Notes: a model not told the origin generated them from the letters alone. Counted from the first letter of the stretch, positions 17,340-26,308 are shown. The stretch is DNA of 64,000 nucleotides from Psychroflexus maritimus (GCF_011089875.1 NZ_JAANAS010000002.1:32554-96553), one strand, 5' to 3'. Program-made: numbers and translations.

Positions 17340-18291
17340 AAAGAGTAAGTTTCAATTAATCAGCTCGATAAGCATTGCAATTGTAGGAATCACAATTGTT
17401 TTAATTGCTTTAGGCTTTACTAAAACTGATGTCTTAAGTACGGAGAAAGAAAAAGCAAATCCAACTAATGCAAGTGTTCAATCTTTGGGTTTACCAGAAA
17501 ATATCACATTTGCTAATGAAAGCGTTCCTTTAAACGATCCTGATGTAGCTGAACGCTTAGATCGAGAGCTTCTTGTGAACACTTATTGGCAATCTAATGC
17601 AATTATGTTGATTAAAAGAGGGCACAAGTACTTCCCAATAATAGAACCAATCCTAAAAGATTATGGAGTGCCAGATGATTTCAAATTTTTAGCTTTGGCG
17701 GAAAGCGGGTTGATGCAAGTAGTTTCTCCTGCTGGCGCAACTGGCTTTTGGCAACTAATGAAAGCAACTGCCAAAGAATATGGATTAGAGGTTAATACCA
17801 ATGTAGATGAACGCTACAATATAGAACTTGCTACTCACGCTGCTTGTCAATATTTATTAAAGTCTAAAGAAAAGTTTGGCTCCTGGACGCTAGCAGCTGC
17901 TGCTTATAATGCAGGTAACACAGGAATCTTAAGACAACAGGAGAGACAGGAAGTAGAAAACTATTACGACTTACTTTTAATAGAAGAAACTTCAAGGTAT
18001 GTTTTTAGGATTTTAGCGCTTAAAGAAATATTTAATAATTATGAAGATTATGGTTTTTCTATTGATCCTTCTCATTTTTATAGCACGAGTAAATCTAAGC
18101 CTCTAATGGTAGATTATGCAATAGATAATTTAGCAGAATTCGCAAAAACACAAGGAATCTCCTATAAGACTCTTAAACGATTTAATCCTTGGCTAAGAGA
18201 CAACTTTTTAGTCAATAATTCGGGGAAGGAATATGTGTTTCAAATTCCAGACACTTTAAATTACCCTATTCATAGCCTTCATAAAAATTAG
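17323..18291 (+). CDS. Membrane-anchored lytic murein transglycosylase (MltD-like)
   Basis: A 322-residue cell-wall enzyme. An N-terminal transmembrane anchor (about 10-31) is followed by a linker and the SLT domain: catalytic Glu in LALAESGLMQVVSPAGATGFWQLM (quoted in part around residues 125-147), with the downstream AAAAYNAGNTGI motif. The end (FAKTQGISYKTLKRFNPWL) resembles a degenerate LysM or MltD-type C-terminal repeat. It cleaves the MurNAc-GlcNAc bond forming 1,6-anhydroMurNAc, acting in the periplasm. It overlaps the alpha/beta hydrolase by 17 bp and shares its promoter. Confidence 0.9.
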   Translation: MEIKNKKSKFQLISSISIAIVGITIVLIALGFTKTDVLSTEKEKANPTNASVQSLGLPENITFANESVPLNDPDVAERLDRELLVNTYWQSNAIMLIKRGHKYFPIIEPILKDYGVPDDFKFLALAESGLMQVVSPAGATGFWQLMKATAKEYGLEVNTNVDERYNIELATHAACQYLLKSKEKFGSWTLAAAAYNAGNTGILRQQERQEVENYYDLLLIEETSRYVFRILALKEIFNNYEDYGFSIDPSHFYSTSKSKPLMVDYAIDNLAEFAKTQGISYKTLKRFNPWLRDNFLVNNSGKEYVFQIPDTLNYPIHSLHKN

Positions 18292-18422
18292 GAATATTTT
18301 TTTTGTTCTATATTGACAATTTTGATAGCTACACTAGTTGAAGAAGATGGATTAGATAAAATTATGACAATAAATAGAGTTTTTTAAGCATTGATTAATT
18401 TGATTTAAAGCAATTATAAATT

Positions 18423-19118
18423 TCAATAAGTTGTCTTGTTCTCATACTCACGGATAGTTGTTATATGCTTTTCAAAAGATTTTTTACAATTTTCAATAGC
18501 TTCTTTCTTATTGAGATTGTAAGGATTTTGGATATTGGTTTGCATATCTAAAAGGCGTTTATCCCCTGCAATAACAAATGTTGTTGGGATTCCAAAACTA
18601 TGCTTAAGCATTTTGATTGTTGAGGCGTATCGATTGGTGAGTTCATCTACATACAAAATTTCTACTTTTGAGTTGAATTTTCTAGAATTCTTCCTTGCAT
18701 CTTTTCGGTTGTCCCAGTATAGTATTGCAAAATCAATCTCTTTACAATATGCTTTAGCAACTCTATTTAGAGCTTCTATTTCACCATTAGTGGGTACACT
18801 CCAAGAGGCGTAACTTAAAAGCAACATGGGTTTTACATAATCATCTAGATAACACTTGCCAGACTTAATACACTTTAAACTAAAGTTATCCATGTAGCTA
18901 CCTATGATGTATTCCTGAATAAATTGATTAGCAAGATCTTCGGCTTCTTTGTATTTCTGTAACAATTCAAGTTTCTCAATTTTTTTTATATGAGACTTAT
19001 AATGACCTCGTATTTGTTCAGAAAAAAAAACCTTGGCCTCATCATTTAACTCAATCTGTTGTTGAGCGTATAATGAAGAATAAAACATAAAGATGATGAA
19101 AAGTAGTTTTTTTACCAA
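18423..19118 (-). CDS. Exported thioredoxin-fold protein lacking the CxxC cysteines
   Basis: A 231-residue protein with a signal peptide (cleavage after YAQ, residue 18). Residues 97-195 look like a TlpA/thioredoxin domain: PMLLLSYASWSVPTNGEIEAL corresponds to the region that carries WCxxC, but reads W106-S107-V108-P109-T110, so both cysteines are replaced. The cis-proline motif is kept (GIPTTFVI, Pro178). Two cysteines, Cys83 and Cys89, precede the domain. It therefore cannot act as a dithiol oxidoreductase with the normal site; a structural or binding role is likely. The start is TTG, as the first ATG would remove the basic part of the signal peptide. It stands alone, downstream of the TPR gene's terminator. 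Confidence 0.65.
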   Translation of the reverse strand: MVKKLLFIIFMFYSSLYAQQQIELNDEAKVFFSEQIRGHYKSHIKKIEKLELLQKYKEAEDLANQFIQEYIIGSYMDNFSLKCIKSGKCYLDDYVKPMLLLSYASWSVPTNGEIEALNRVAKAYCKEIDFAILYWDNRKDARKNSRKFNSKVEILYVDELTNRYASTIKMLKHSFGIPTTFVIAGDKRLLDMQTNIQNPYNLNKKEAIENCKKSFEKHITTIREYENKTTY

Positions 19119-19154
19119 AAGTTTTGTTTTTTATAAAATTATGTAAAAAAAACA

Positions 19155-19188
19155 AATAAGCCGATTTCTTTTAAGAAATCGGCTTATT
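19155..19188 (-). terminator. Terminator of the TPR gene
   Basis: AATAAGCCGATTTCTT (19155-19170) pairs perfectly with AAGAAATCGGCTTATT (19173-19188), 16 bp with a 2-nt loop. The plus-strand A run just left of it (19145-19152) gives a U tract on the minus-strand transcript. Confidence 0.88.
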
Positions 19189-19214
19189 AATACATAGATA
19201 ACGAGTAGGTTTTG

Positions 19215-19730
19215 TTAAATCTTCTTCATTTGTTGCTTTATCATCCGTATTTGGTCCTTAAGCATTCCGTGCTTATCAAGTTTATTAGCTTCTTTTAGCA
19301 GGATTTGCGCTTCTCGTTTACGTCGCTTAGACATTGCAATTCCAGCTAAATTCAATTTCGCCATAGCTAAATCTTGGTCCATAGATAAGCCTAACTTTAT
19401 AGCTTTTTTAAAATATTTTTCAGCTTTGGTCATGTTTTCTTGAGAATACATTAACCCATGTAAATAATGATAATAACCTTGTTGTTTTTGAGTTAGGGCC
19501 GATTCTGGGTTCTTAATTTTATCTAGCCATTGCTTGGCTCCTGCAAAATCTTGCTTTCTTAATTTCCAAAATGCTAAAAGAATAAATTCATTTTTGAAAT
19601 AAAACAAAATGAATATTCCAGCAAATAAAATTAAGGAAATCCCATTTCCTATATTGACTAAAGTAAATTGGTAAATAGCAAAGGCTATGATTAATCCAGC
19701 TAAAATTAATTTAAAAATCTTATTGTACAT
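19215..19730 (-). CDS. Small membrane-anchored TPR protein
   Basis: A 171-residue protein with two N-terminal transmembrane segments (about 5-24 and 29-55) followed by tetratricopeptide-like helices on one side of the membrane (about 60-165: YYHYLHGLMYSQENMTKAEKYFKKAIKLG and a second unit ending LLKEANKLDK, quoted in part). It probably mediates protein-protein contacts; no enzymatic motif is present. It is divergent from rpmH, with a minus-strand -7 box TAAGTTTG at 19753-19760. Confidence 0.75.
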   Translation of the reverse strand: MYNKIFKLILAGLIIAFAIYQFTLVNIGNGISLILFAGIFILFYFKNEFILLAFWKLRKQDFAGAKQWLDKIKNPESALTQKQQGYYHYLHGLMYSQENMTKAEKYFKKAIKLGLSMDQDLAMAKLNLAGIAMSKRRKREAQILLKEANKLDKHGMLKDQIRMIKQQMKKI

Positions 19731-19752
19731 CTGTATGATTATTTTGAAACCG

Positions 19753-19760
19753 CAAACTTA
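19753..19760 (-). promoter_or_regulatory. -7 box for the TPR gene
   Basis: CAAACTTA (plus strand) reads TAAGTTTG on the minus strand, 22 bp before the ATG at 19730. The -33 position lacks TTG. Confidence 0.45.
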
Positions 19761-19791
19761 CGAAAAATACAATAAAAATCTTTGCTTTTTA

Positions 19792-19822
19792 GTTGCTTCA
19801 ATAAAAACTTATTGTATATTTG
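19792..19822 (+). promoter_or_regulatory. rpmH promoter (-33/-7)
   Basis: GTTG (19792-19795) and TATATTTG (19815-19822) are separated by exactly 19 nt, matching the Bacteroidota consensus TTTG-N19-TAnnTTTG with one mismatch. The ATG of rpmH follows 42 bp later. Confidence 0.78.
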
Positions 19823-19864
19823 CAACCGATTTAAACAGAACAAAACACACTAAAGATATTTGAA

Positions 19865-20026
19865 ATGAAAAGAACCTTTCAACCATCAAAGACTAAGAGA
19901 AGAAACAAGCACGGATTTAGAGAAAGAATGGCTAGTGCAAACGGCAGAAAAGTTTTGTCTAGAAGAAGAGCTAAAGGAAGAAAGAAACTAAGTGTTTCTA
20001 CAGAAGCTAGTTTACGTAGAAAATAA
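19865..20026 (+). CDS. rpmH: 50S ribosomal protein bL34
   Basis: A 53-residue, highly basic protein beginning [19 protein letters not shown], followed by [23 protein letters not shown] (quoted in parts): the unmistakable bL34 sequence. It has its own consensus promoter and ends at a strong terminator, so it is a single-gene unit here. The short C-terminal extension ([10 protein letters not shown]) is common in Flavobacteriia. Confidence 0.98.
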   Translation: MKRTFQPSKTKRRNKHGFRERMASANGRKVLSRRRAKGRKKLSVSTEASLRRK

Positions 20027-20053
20027 TATGATTCTCAATTAAACATATTTATT

Positions 20054-20088
20054 AAAAGGTGTTACTTTAACAGTAACACCTTTTTTTT
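20054..20088 (+). terminator. rpmH terminator
   Basis: AAAAGGTGTTACT (20054-20066) pairs perfectly with AGTAACACCTTTT (20072-20084) around a 5-nt loop and runs into eight T residues. Confidence 0.92.
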
Positions 20089-20113
20089 ATACCATCACTA
20101 AATACCCTTTATC

Positions 20114-22966
20114 ATGCCTAAAAACAATAACTTAAAATCAATATTACTCATTGGCTCAGGGCCTATTGTTATTGGTCAAGCTTGTGAGTTTGATTATTCA
20201 GGTTCTCAATCTTTAAGATCGCTAAGAGAAGATGGAATAGAAACGATTTTAATCAATTCTAATCCAGCAACTATCATGACCGACCCAAGTATGGCCGACC
20301 ATGTTTATCTCAAACCGTTAACTACTAAATCAATTATCGAAATCTTAAAAAAACACCCGAATATTGATGCTGTACTCCCAACAATGGGCGGTCAAACTGC
20401 TTTAAACTTATGTATTGAAGCCGATGATAAAGGAATATGGGAAGACTTTGGGGTAAAAATTATTGGTGTTGATATTGACGCCATAAACATCACCGAAGAT
20501 CGAGAAAAATTCCGCCTTTTAATGGAAAAAATAGGAATTCCTGTGGCTCCTTCTAAAACCGTAACTTCCTTTTTACAAGGTAAAGAAGTAGCCCAAGAAT
20601 TTGGTTTTCCTTTAGTTATACGCGCTTCATTTACTCTAGGAGGAACAGGCGCCTCTTTTGTACATTCTGAAGATCAATTTGACGAACTCTTAACTCGTGG
20701 GCTAGAAGCTTCCCCAATCCATGAAGTGCTTATTGATAAAGCTTTGCTTGGTTGGAAAGAATACGAGTTAGAATTACTTCGTGATGCTAACGATAATGTA
20801 GCTATTATTTGTAGCATCGAAAACATGGACCCAATGGGAATCCATACTGGAGACTCTATTACTGTGGCACCAGCTATGACTTTAAGTGATCGTACCTACC
20901 AAAAAATGCGTGACCTTGCTATTAAAATGATGCGAAGTATAGGCGATTTTGCCGGTGGATGTAATGTACAATTTGCCGTAAGTCCAGACGAAAATGAAGA
21001 CATTATAGCTATAGAAATTAACCCGCGTGTTTCTCGTTCTTCTGCTTTAGCTTCAAAAGCTACAGGCTATCCAATTGCAAAAATAGCTACCAAACTGGCA
21101 ATGGGCTATCATTTAGACGAATTAGATAACCAAATCACTAAAACTACTTCTGCCTTTTTTGAACCTACCTTAGATTATGTCATTGTTAAAATACCACGTT
21201 GGAATTTTGATAAATTTGAAGGTTCAGACAGAACTTTAGGCCTGCAAATGAAATCGGTAGGAGAGGTGATGGGCATCGGACGCTCATTTCAAGAAGCATT
21301 GCATAAAGCTACTCAGTCCCTTGAAATTAAAAGAAATGGACTAGGAGCTGATGGAAAAAGTTACACCGATTACAAGCAAATTATTAGTAAATTAACTTAC
21401 GCTAGTTGGGACCGAGTTTTTGTCATTTACGATGCCATTCAACTTGGAATTCCACTAAGTAGAATCCATGAAATTACTAAAATTGATATGTGGTTCTTGA
21501 AACAATATGAAGAATTGTTTCTGCTTGAAAAAGAAATAAGCAAATATAGCATAGACAACATCAACAAAGATTTACTTCTAGAAGCCAAACAAAAAGGCTT
21601 TGCAGATCGTCAAATAGCACACATGCTTAAGTGTCTTGAAAGTCAGGTATATACTAAAAGAGAAGAATTACAAATCAACAGAATTTACAAATTAGTAGAT
21701 ACTTGTGCAGCCGAGTTTGAAGCGAAAACTCCTTACTATTACTCCACCTTTGAAGCCGCCTATCAAACCAAAGAAGGAGTGCTTACACAACGTAACGAAA
21801 GCGAAGTAAGCAACAAGAAAAAAGTAATTGTTTTAGGATCTGGCCCTAACCGAATTGGCCAAGGAATTGAATTTGATTATTGCTGTGTTCACGGAGTTTT
21901 AGCTGCTAAAGAATGTGGCTATGAAACCATCATGATTAATTGTAACCCTGAAACAGTTTCAACCGATTTTGATACAGCCGATAAACTTTATTTTGAACCA
22001 GTTTTTTGGGAACATATCTATGACATTATTCGCCATGAAAATCCTGTAGGAGTAATTGTACAGTTAGGCGGGCAAACCGCTTTAAAATTGGCTGAAAAAT
22101 TAGAACGCTACGGAATAAAAATTCTTGGAACAAGTTACCAAGCCTTAGATTTAGCCGAAGACCGTGGAAGTTTTTCAAAATTACTGCAAGAAAACAAGAT
22201 TCCTTATCCAGAATTTGGCGTTGCCGAAAATGCAGATGAAGCTCTACAATTAGCAGATGAGCTAGATTTTCCTATTCTTGTAAGGCCTTCTTATGTGTTA
22301 GGAGGACAAGGCATGAAAATTGTCATTAACAAAAAAGAATTAGAAGCCCATGTGGTAGATTTACTTCGAAAAATACCCAACAACAAACTGCTTTTAGACC
22401 ATTATTTAGACGGCGCAATTGAAGCTGAAGCAGATGCCATTTGCGATGGCGAAAACGTTTATATTATTGGTATTATGGAGCACATAGAACCTTGTGGAGT
22501 TCATTCAGGCGATTCTAACGCTACACTTCCTCCTTTCAATTTAGGCGATTTAGTTGTTCAGCAAATCAAAGACCACACCAAGAAAATTGCTTTAGCCCTG
22601 AATACAGTAGGATTAATCAACATTCAATTTGCAATAAAAGACGATCAGGTATATATTATCGAAGCCAATCCAAGAGCTTCTAGAACGGTACCTTTTATTG
22701 CAAAAGCTTATGGAGAGCCTTACGTAAATTACGCTACTAAAGTCATGCTAGGAGAGAAAAAAATAAAAGATTTCAATTTCCAGCCAAAATTAGAAGGTTA
22801 TGCTATCAAACAACCCGTATTTTCCTTTGATAAATTCCATAATGTCAACAAACAATTGGGGCCAGAAATGAAAAGTACAGGCGAAAGCATATTATTCATT
22901 GATAGCCTAAAGGACGATGATTTTTATAACCTTTACACACGTAGAAAAATGTATTTGAGTAAATAA
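20114..22966 (+). CDS. carB: Carbamoyl-phosphate synthase large subunit, lacking the MGS domain
   Basis: A 950-residue enzyme of pyrimidine and arginine synthesis. Two homologous ATP-grasp halves are visible: the first opens ILLIGSGPIVIGQACEFDYSG (in part, about 10-27) and the second KVIVLGSGPNRIGQGIEFDY near 570. Typical CarB proteins are about 1070 residues and end in a methylglyoxal-synthase-like (MGS) domain that binds UMP, ornithine or IMP; this one stops at LGPEMKSTGESILFIDSLKDDDFYNLYTRRKMYLSK (in part), just where that domain would begin. Short CarB of this length is usual in Flavobacteriia to my knowledge. Regulation by those effectors should be absent. carA is not adjacent. It begins about 25 bp after the rpmH terminator. 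Confidence 0.95.
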   Translation: MPKNNNLKSILLIGSGPIVIGQACEFDYSGSQSLRSLREDGIETILINSNPATIMTDPSMADHVYLKPLTTKSIIEILKKHPNIDAVLPTMGGQTALNLCIEADDKGIWEDFGVKIIGVDIDAINITEDREKFRLLMEKIGIPVAPSKTVTSFLQGKEVAQEFGFPLVIRASFTLGGTGASFVHSEDQFDELLTRGLEASPIHEVLIDKALLGWKEYELELLRDANDNVAIICSIENMDPMGIHTGDSITVAPAMTLSDRTYQKMRDLAIKMMRSIGDFAGGCNVQFAVSPDENEDIIAIEINPRVSRSSALASKATGYPIAKIATKLAMGYHLDELDNQITKTTSAFFEPTLDYVIVKIPRWNFDKFEGSDRTLGLQMKSVGEVMGIGRSFQEALHKATQSLEIKRNGLGADGKSYTDYKQIISKLTYASWDRVFVIYDAIQLGIPLSRIHEITKIDMWFLKQYEELFLLEKEISKYSIDNINKDLLLEAKQKGFADRQIAHMLKCLESQVYTKREELQINRIYKLVDTCAAEFEAKTPYYYSTFEAAYQTKEGVLTQRNESEVSNKKKVIVLGSGPNRIGQGIEFDYCCVHGVLAAKECGYETIMINCNPETVSTDFDTADKLYFEPVFWEHIYDIIRHENPVGVIVQLGGQTALKLAEKLERYGIKILGTSYQALDLAEDRGSFSKLLQENKIPYPEFGVAENADEALQLADELDFPILVRPSYVLGGQGMKIVINKKELEAHVVDLLRKIPNNKLLLDHYLDGAIEAEADAICDGENVYIIGIMEHIEPCGVHSGDSNATLPPFNLGDLVVQQIKDHTKKIALALNTVGLINIQFAIKDDQVYIIEANPRASRTVPFIAKAYGEPYVNYATKVMLGEKKIKDFNFQPKLEGYAIKQPVFSFDKFHNVNKQLGPEMKSTGESILFIDSLKDDDFYNLYTRRKMYLSK

Positions 22967-23555
22967 GCAAACCAAAAATAGAAGCCGAGAACCTGCTTTT
23001 CGTTTCAAATCCTCAACGAATAAAGTGGTTTTTCTAAGCCTTGAACAAGAGCTTCCTGTCGGTCGCTTTATCAATGCAAGAAAAATCACCTTTTTCGTTT
23101 CCGGGTTTTCCACTTCAATCAGGGCTATTTTTAAGAAGTGATAGATTCAACTTTTTATAAAAAAAACTTTTTGAAACCTAAAAAAAAGAGACTAAGCTTA
23201 GATTTCTTAAATTTTCATTCGTCAGCTATTTTAAATTTATTCAATAAACTAATACCCATTTCAGCAAATAAAAAGAAAACATAAAATTTTTGGATTTTAA
23301 TCTTTAACCAACTTTTATTTTTTTTTCAAATAATAACCAAATAAAATATTATTTTTACACTTCTAAAAATCACAAATCTTAGATGAATTTAAAAGGAAAG
23401 CTGTTTATTTAGTTTTTTAGTAGATTTACTAAGTTTTATGTAAAAGATTACTTGAAGAAGAAAAGTAAACAAAAATTAATTTATTGTAGCCTTGATTTTA
23501 AATCGATAACTGAATTCAAGATATATAATTTAAATAAACCATTAATTTATAAAGA
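22967..23555. other. 589-bp gap between carB and the Rrf2 gene
   Basis: The first part (about 22976-23130) is GC-richer (about 41%) than the rest; see the repeat entry. From about 23130 to 23555 the DNA is very AT-rich (well below 25% G+C by eye) with poly-T and poly-A runs; no open frame with sensible composition, hairpin terminator or TAnnTTTG/-33 pair at good spacing is evident. Confidence 0.6.
22976..23127. repeat. GC-richer intergenic block, possible dispersed repeat
   Basis: About 150 bp at roughly 41% G+C, counted directly, between carB and a very AT-rich stretch. The minus strand is open (68 codons, overlapping the end of carB) but the peptide is basic, without domain signs and crosses the carB end, so coding is unlikely. 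The composition and sharp borders suggest a dispersed intergenic element or remnant. No terminal inverted repeats were found, and other copies cannot be seen in this window. Confidence 0.3.
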
Positions 23556-24002
23556 ATGCTTTCAAAAAAAACAAAATATGCAATTAATGCTTTGGTATAT
23601 TTAGCTAAACAAGAAACCAATCAACCCGTCCAGATTGCAAGTATCTCAGAAGCTCAAAATATTCCTCAAAAATTTTTAGAAAGTATCTTACTCGATTTAA
23701 AAAAAGCAGCGGTGCTTTCAAGTAAACGTGGAAAAAATGGAGGTTACTATTTACTTAAATCCCCTGAAGAAATTAATTTAGCTGAGGTCATGCGATTGTT
23801 TGACGGAGCTATTGCTTTTTTACCTTGTGTAACCCATAAGTATTACGAACGCTGTGAAGAATGTAAAGATGAAGAAATTTGTGGAATTAGAGATATCTTT
23901 TTTGAGGTTAGAAATACCACAGTAGAATTATTAAAGAAAGCTACTTTAAAAGAGATTATTACAAGAGAAAACCTTCTCAATCCTAATTATTATCCAGAGT
24001 AA
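23556..24002 (+). CDS. Rrf2 family regulator with four-cysteine cluster
   Basis: A 148-residue winged-helix regulator: the N-terminal KKTKYAINALVYLAK, the recognition region QNIPQKFLESILLDLKKA and wing RGKNGGYYL are typical of Rrf2. The C-terminal part holds Cys91, Cys100, Cys103 and Cys109 (FLPCVTHKYYERCEECKDEEICG), a spacing suitable for an iron-sulfur cluster or another thiol-based sensor, comparable to IscR/NsrR/RsrR-type members, although IscR itself has three Cys and a His. It stands alone after a long AT-rich region. Likely signals are Fe-S status, NO or redox; targets unknown. Confidence 0.88.
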   Translation: MLSKKTKYAINALVYLAKQETNQPVQIASISEAQNIPQKFLESILLDLKKAAVLSSKRGKNGGYYLLKSPEEINLAEVMRLFDGAIAFLPCVTHKYYERCEECKDEEICGIRDIFFEVRNTTVELLKKATLKEIITRENLLNPNYYPE

Positions 24003-24091
24003 ATTGACAACTGTCACTAAGAATATACAGGTAGAAATTCAAATTTTATAGAATAATAGTCTGTTGCTTGTTTTCCTTTTTTTTCTTTAAC

Positions 24092-24928
24092 TTAATCAAA
24101 ACAAACAAAGTAACTGTTAAATTTTCCTTCTTTTGTTTTTTCCCATAACATAGGTCTTATTCCACTTTCAATTAACACATTCACTTGCATTTCAACTGAT
24201 TCAAAATCTTCAAACGTATAACCAGATTCACTAGGTATGATCATCCAATCTTGACGTTTTGGTATAAAATAGTGGTGAAACTTATTCAGAAGCTTTAATT
24301 CACTAAATTTCAACCAAAACCCACTTACCGTTTTTGGGTTGATGTAGGAAGGAAGATTGACCGCTTTGTTCAAAGGCAAAAAAACTTTAGCCATAAAACT
24401 TAGTTTTTGCTCAAAATGGCTAGTTGGTAAAGCCAATTCTTTCAGTTGTTTTTGGGTAAATGCATTAAACAACATTGGAAATTGATGATTTCTTAGTTTT
24501 TCAATTTTTTTGTAAAGAAAATCTTTTCGCTTAGGCCCCATAAAGCAATGCAGTGAATTTCTATGATAGGTAGGGTCATAGATGTAAAATTTGTAAACCA
24601 ATTCAATATGTAAAAAATTAGGTTGATTTTCAATAATGAAATCAAGTTCTCCTAACGTCTTTTTTTTATCGTTTACAACTTGAAGACTGTGGGTAACTAA
24701 ATTTAAGTTTTTAGAATGTTCAATATATGCCTTAAAAAAGATTTCCATTCTTTTACCAACGTATAATTGCCCAGACAACTCTTTTTTATGACTAGAATTT
24801 AACTTAAAATCATCCGAAGAATTTAATACAAAATTTGAATAAGGTAAAACACCGCTGTCACTAAACAAGGCGTTTGTTCTCAAAAACCCCTTAAATTGTT
24901 GCTGTAATTGTTTAGTTGTAAATTTCAT
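24092..24928 (-). CDS. DUF1853 family protein
   Basis: A 278-residue soluble protein with the DUF1853 blocks LGELDFIIENQ (about 91-101), LHIELVYKFYIYDP (in part) and the downstream HCFMGPKRKDFLYKKIEKL. The pattern E(x)n-D-F...E-V-(x)K of a restriction-endonuclease-like fold (ELDFII ... HIELVYKF) is suggestive of a PD-(D/E)XK core, but no function has been assigned. It follows deoD with the stop of deoD overlapping its ATG by one base, so it is the third gene of a deoC-deoD operon. Whether its job relates to nucleosides or it only shares the transcript is unclear. Confidence 0.78.
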   Translation of the reverse strand: MKFTTKQLQQQFKGFLRTNALFSDSGVLPYSNFVLNSSDDFKLNSSHKKELSGQLYVGKRMEIFFKAYIEHSKNLNLVTHSLQVVNDKKKTLGELDFIIENQPNFLHIELVYKFYIYDPTYHRNSLHCFMGPKRKDFLYKKIEKLRNHQFPMLFNAFTQKQLKELALPTSHFEQKLSFMAKVFLPLNKAVNLPSYINPKTVSGFWLKFSELKLLNKFHHYFIPKRQDWMIIPSESGYTFEDFESVEMQVNVLIESGIRPMLWEKTKEGKFNSYFVCFD

Positions 24929-25629
24929 TATTGGTTTAAACCTAAAGCAATTTCAATCATTTGGCTAAAGGTGGTTTCTCGTTCTTCAGCGCTTGTAACT
25001 TCGCCAGTTATCAAAGAATCTGAAATGGTTAAAATACTTAATGCATTGGCGCCAAGTTTAGCACAAGTTGAATACAAACCTGCAGCTTCCATTTCAACAC
25101 ACAAAACATTGAACTTCGCCCATATTTTCCAATCTTCGTGATGATCCGTGTAAAAAGCATCAGAAGAAAGTACATTACCAGCTTTCACATCGATGTTTTT
25201 TTGATCAGCAATTTGAATAGCTTTTTTAAATAATTCAAAATTTGCAGTAGGCGCATAGTCGCCACCATTAAACCTCGACCTGTTCAAAGAAGCATCAGTT
25301 GAAGCCGCCATTGCAATAACAACATCCCTTAGCTTAATATTTTCTTGCATTGAACCAGCACTTCCTACGCGAATTAGGTTTTTAACGCCAAATTCATTAA
25401 TTAGTTCATGCGCATAAATATTGATAGATGGAATACCCATGCCAGAACCTTGAACAGATATTGGTTTTCCCTGATAAGTGCCAGTATAACCCAACATACC
25501 TCTTACTTTGTTGTAGCAGATTGGATTTTCAAAGAAATTTTCAGCAATCCATTTTGCTCTTAACGGATCACCAGGGAGTAAAATGGTTTCTGCTATAGCT
25601 CCTTTTTTTGCGTTGATATGAATGCTCAT
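24928..25629 (-). CDS. deoD: Purine nucleoside phosphorylase, DeoD type
   Basis: A 233-residue hexameric-type phosphorylase that cleaves purine (deoxy)nucleosides to base and (deoxy)ribose 1-phosphate. Family motifs: [26 protein letters not shown] (in part), [16 protein letters not shown], and VEMEAAGLY for nucleoside binding, then ISDSL. The longest frame extends 15 residues further (to 25674) and would overlap the deoC end; the ATG at 25629 matches the conserved N terminus and lies 10 bp after deoC. The operon deoC-deoD-DUF1853 indicates nucleoside salvage. Confidence 0.95.
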   Translation of the reverse strand: MSIHINAKKGAIAETILLPGDPLRAKWIAENFFENPICYNKVRGMLGYTGTYQGKPISVQGSGMGIPSINIYAHELINEFGVKNLIRVGSAGSMQENIKLRDVVIAMAASTDASLNRSRFNGGDYAPTANFELFKKAIQIADQKNIDVKAGNVLSSDAFYTDHHEDWKIWAKFNVLCVEMEAAGLYSTCAKLGANALSILTISDSLITGEVTSAEERETTFSQMIEIALGLNQ

Positions 25630-25639
25630 AATAAATTGT

Positions 25640-26308
25640 TTAATATGATGAATTTGATGTTTGTCCTTGAACAAGCGCTACTCCTGATGATGTTCCTATT
25701 CTAGAAACGCCTAACTCAATGTATTTTTTTGCGGTGGTCAAATCTCTTACTCCGCCTGAAGCTTTTATTTTTACCTCTTCTCCAATACTTGCTTTCATTA
25801 GTTGTACAGCTTCAAAACTCGCTCCTCCACGACCAAAACCTGTTGAAGTTTTAACATAATTTGCTCCCGCTTGACTCGCAATTTTAGCAGCCATCTTAAT
25901 CTCTTCTTCATTAAGATGAGCTGTTTCTAAAATTACCTTTAAGATTTTATCTCCACAGGCAAACTTCACTTCTTTAATGTCATTCTCTAAACTAGTCCAG
26001 TCTTGGTCTTTAATTAAGGATTGGTTAATAACCATATCAATTTCATCAGCTCCTTGAAGTATGGCTTGCTGTGCTTCAAAAGCTTTAACTCGGGCTAAGT
26101 TGGCTCCTAATGGAAAACCTACTACCGTACAGATTTTTACTTGTTTACTTTCCTTTAAAAAATGAAAAGCATTAGGAACATGCATCGGATTTACACAAAC
26201 ACAAGCAAAACCAAACTTAACGGCTTCTTCGCAAAGTTTTTTAATAGCTTCTTTTGTTGCTTCTGGTTTTAATAAAGTGTGGTCAATGTAGCGAGCTATC
26301 GAATTCAT
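25640..26308 (-). CDS. deoC: Deoxyribose-phosphate aldolase
   Basis: A 222-residue class I aldolase splitting 2-deoxyribose 5-phosphate into glyceraldehyde 3-phosphate and acetaldehyde. Diagnostic segments: [12 protein letters not shown] at the N terminus, [13 protein letters not shown], the KVILETAHL strand, and the Schiff-base lysine in [21 protein letters not shown] follows. First gene of the deoC-deoD-DUF1853 operon, so the deoxyribose 1-phosphate released by DeoD can be degraded (a phosphopentomutase is not in the window). No operator was recognised upstream. Confidence 0.96.
   Translation of the reverse strand: MNSIARYIDHTLLKPEATKEAIKKLCEEAVKFGFACVCVNPMHVPNAFHFLKESKQVKICTVVGFPLGANLARVKAFEAQQAILQGADEIDMVINQSLIKDQDWTSLENDIKEVKFACGDKILKVILETAHLNEEEIKMAAKIASQAGANYVKTSTGFGRGGASFEAVQLMKASIGEEVKIKASGGVRDLTTAKKYIELGVSRIGTSSGVALVQGQTSNSSY

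Noticed and set aside
22907..23113. 68-codon minus-strand open frame overlapping the carB end
   Set aside because: It overlaps the conserved carB end in antisense, has no domain signs and lies in an odd-composition block; treated as a possible repeat, not a gene.
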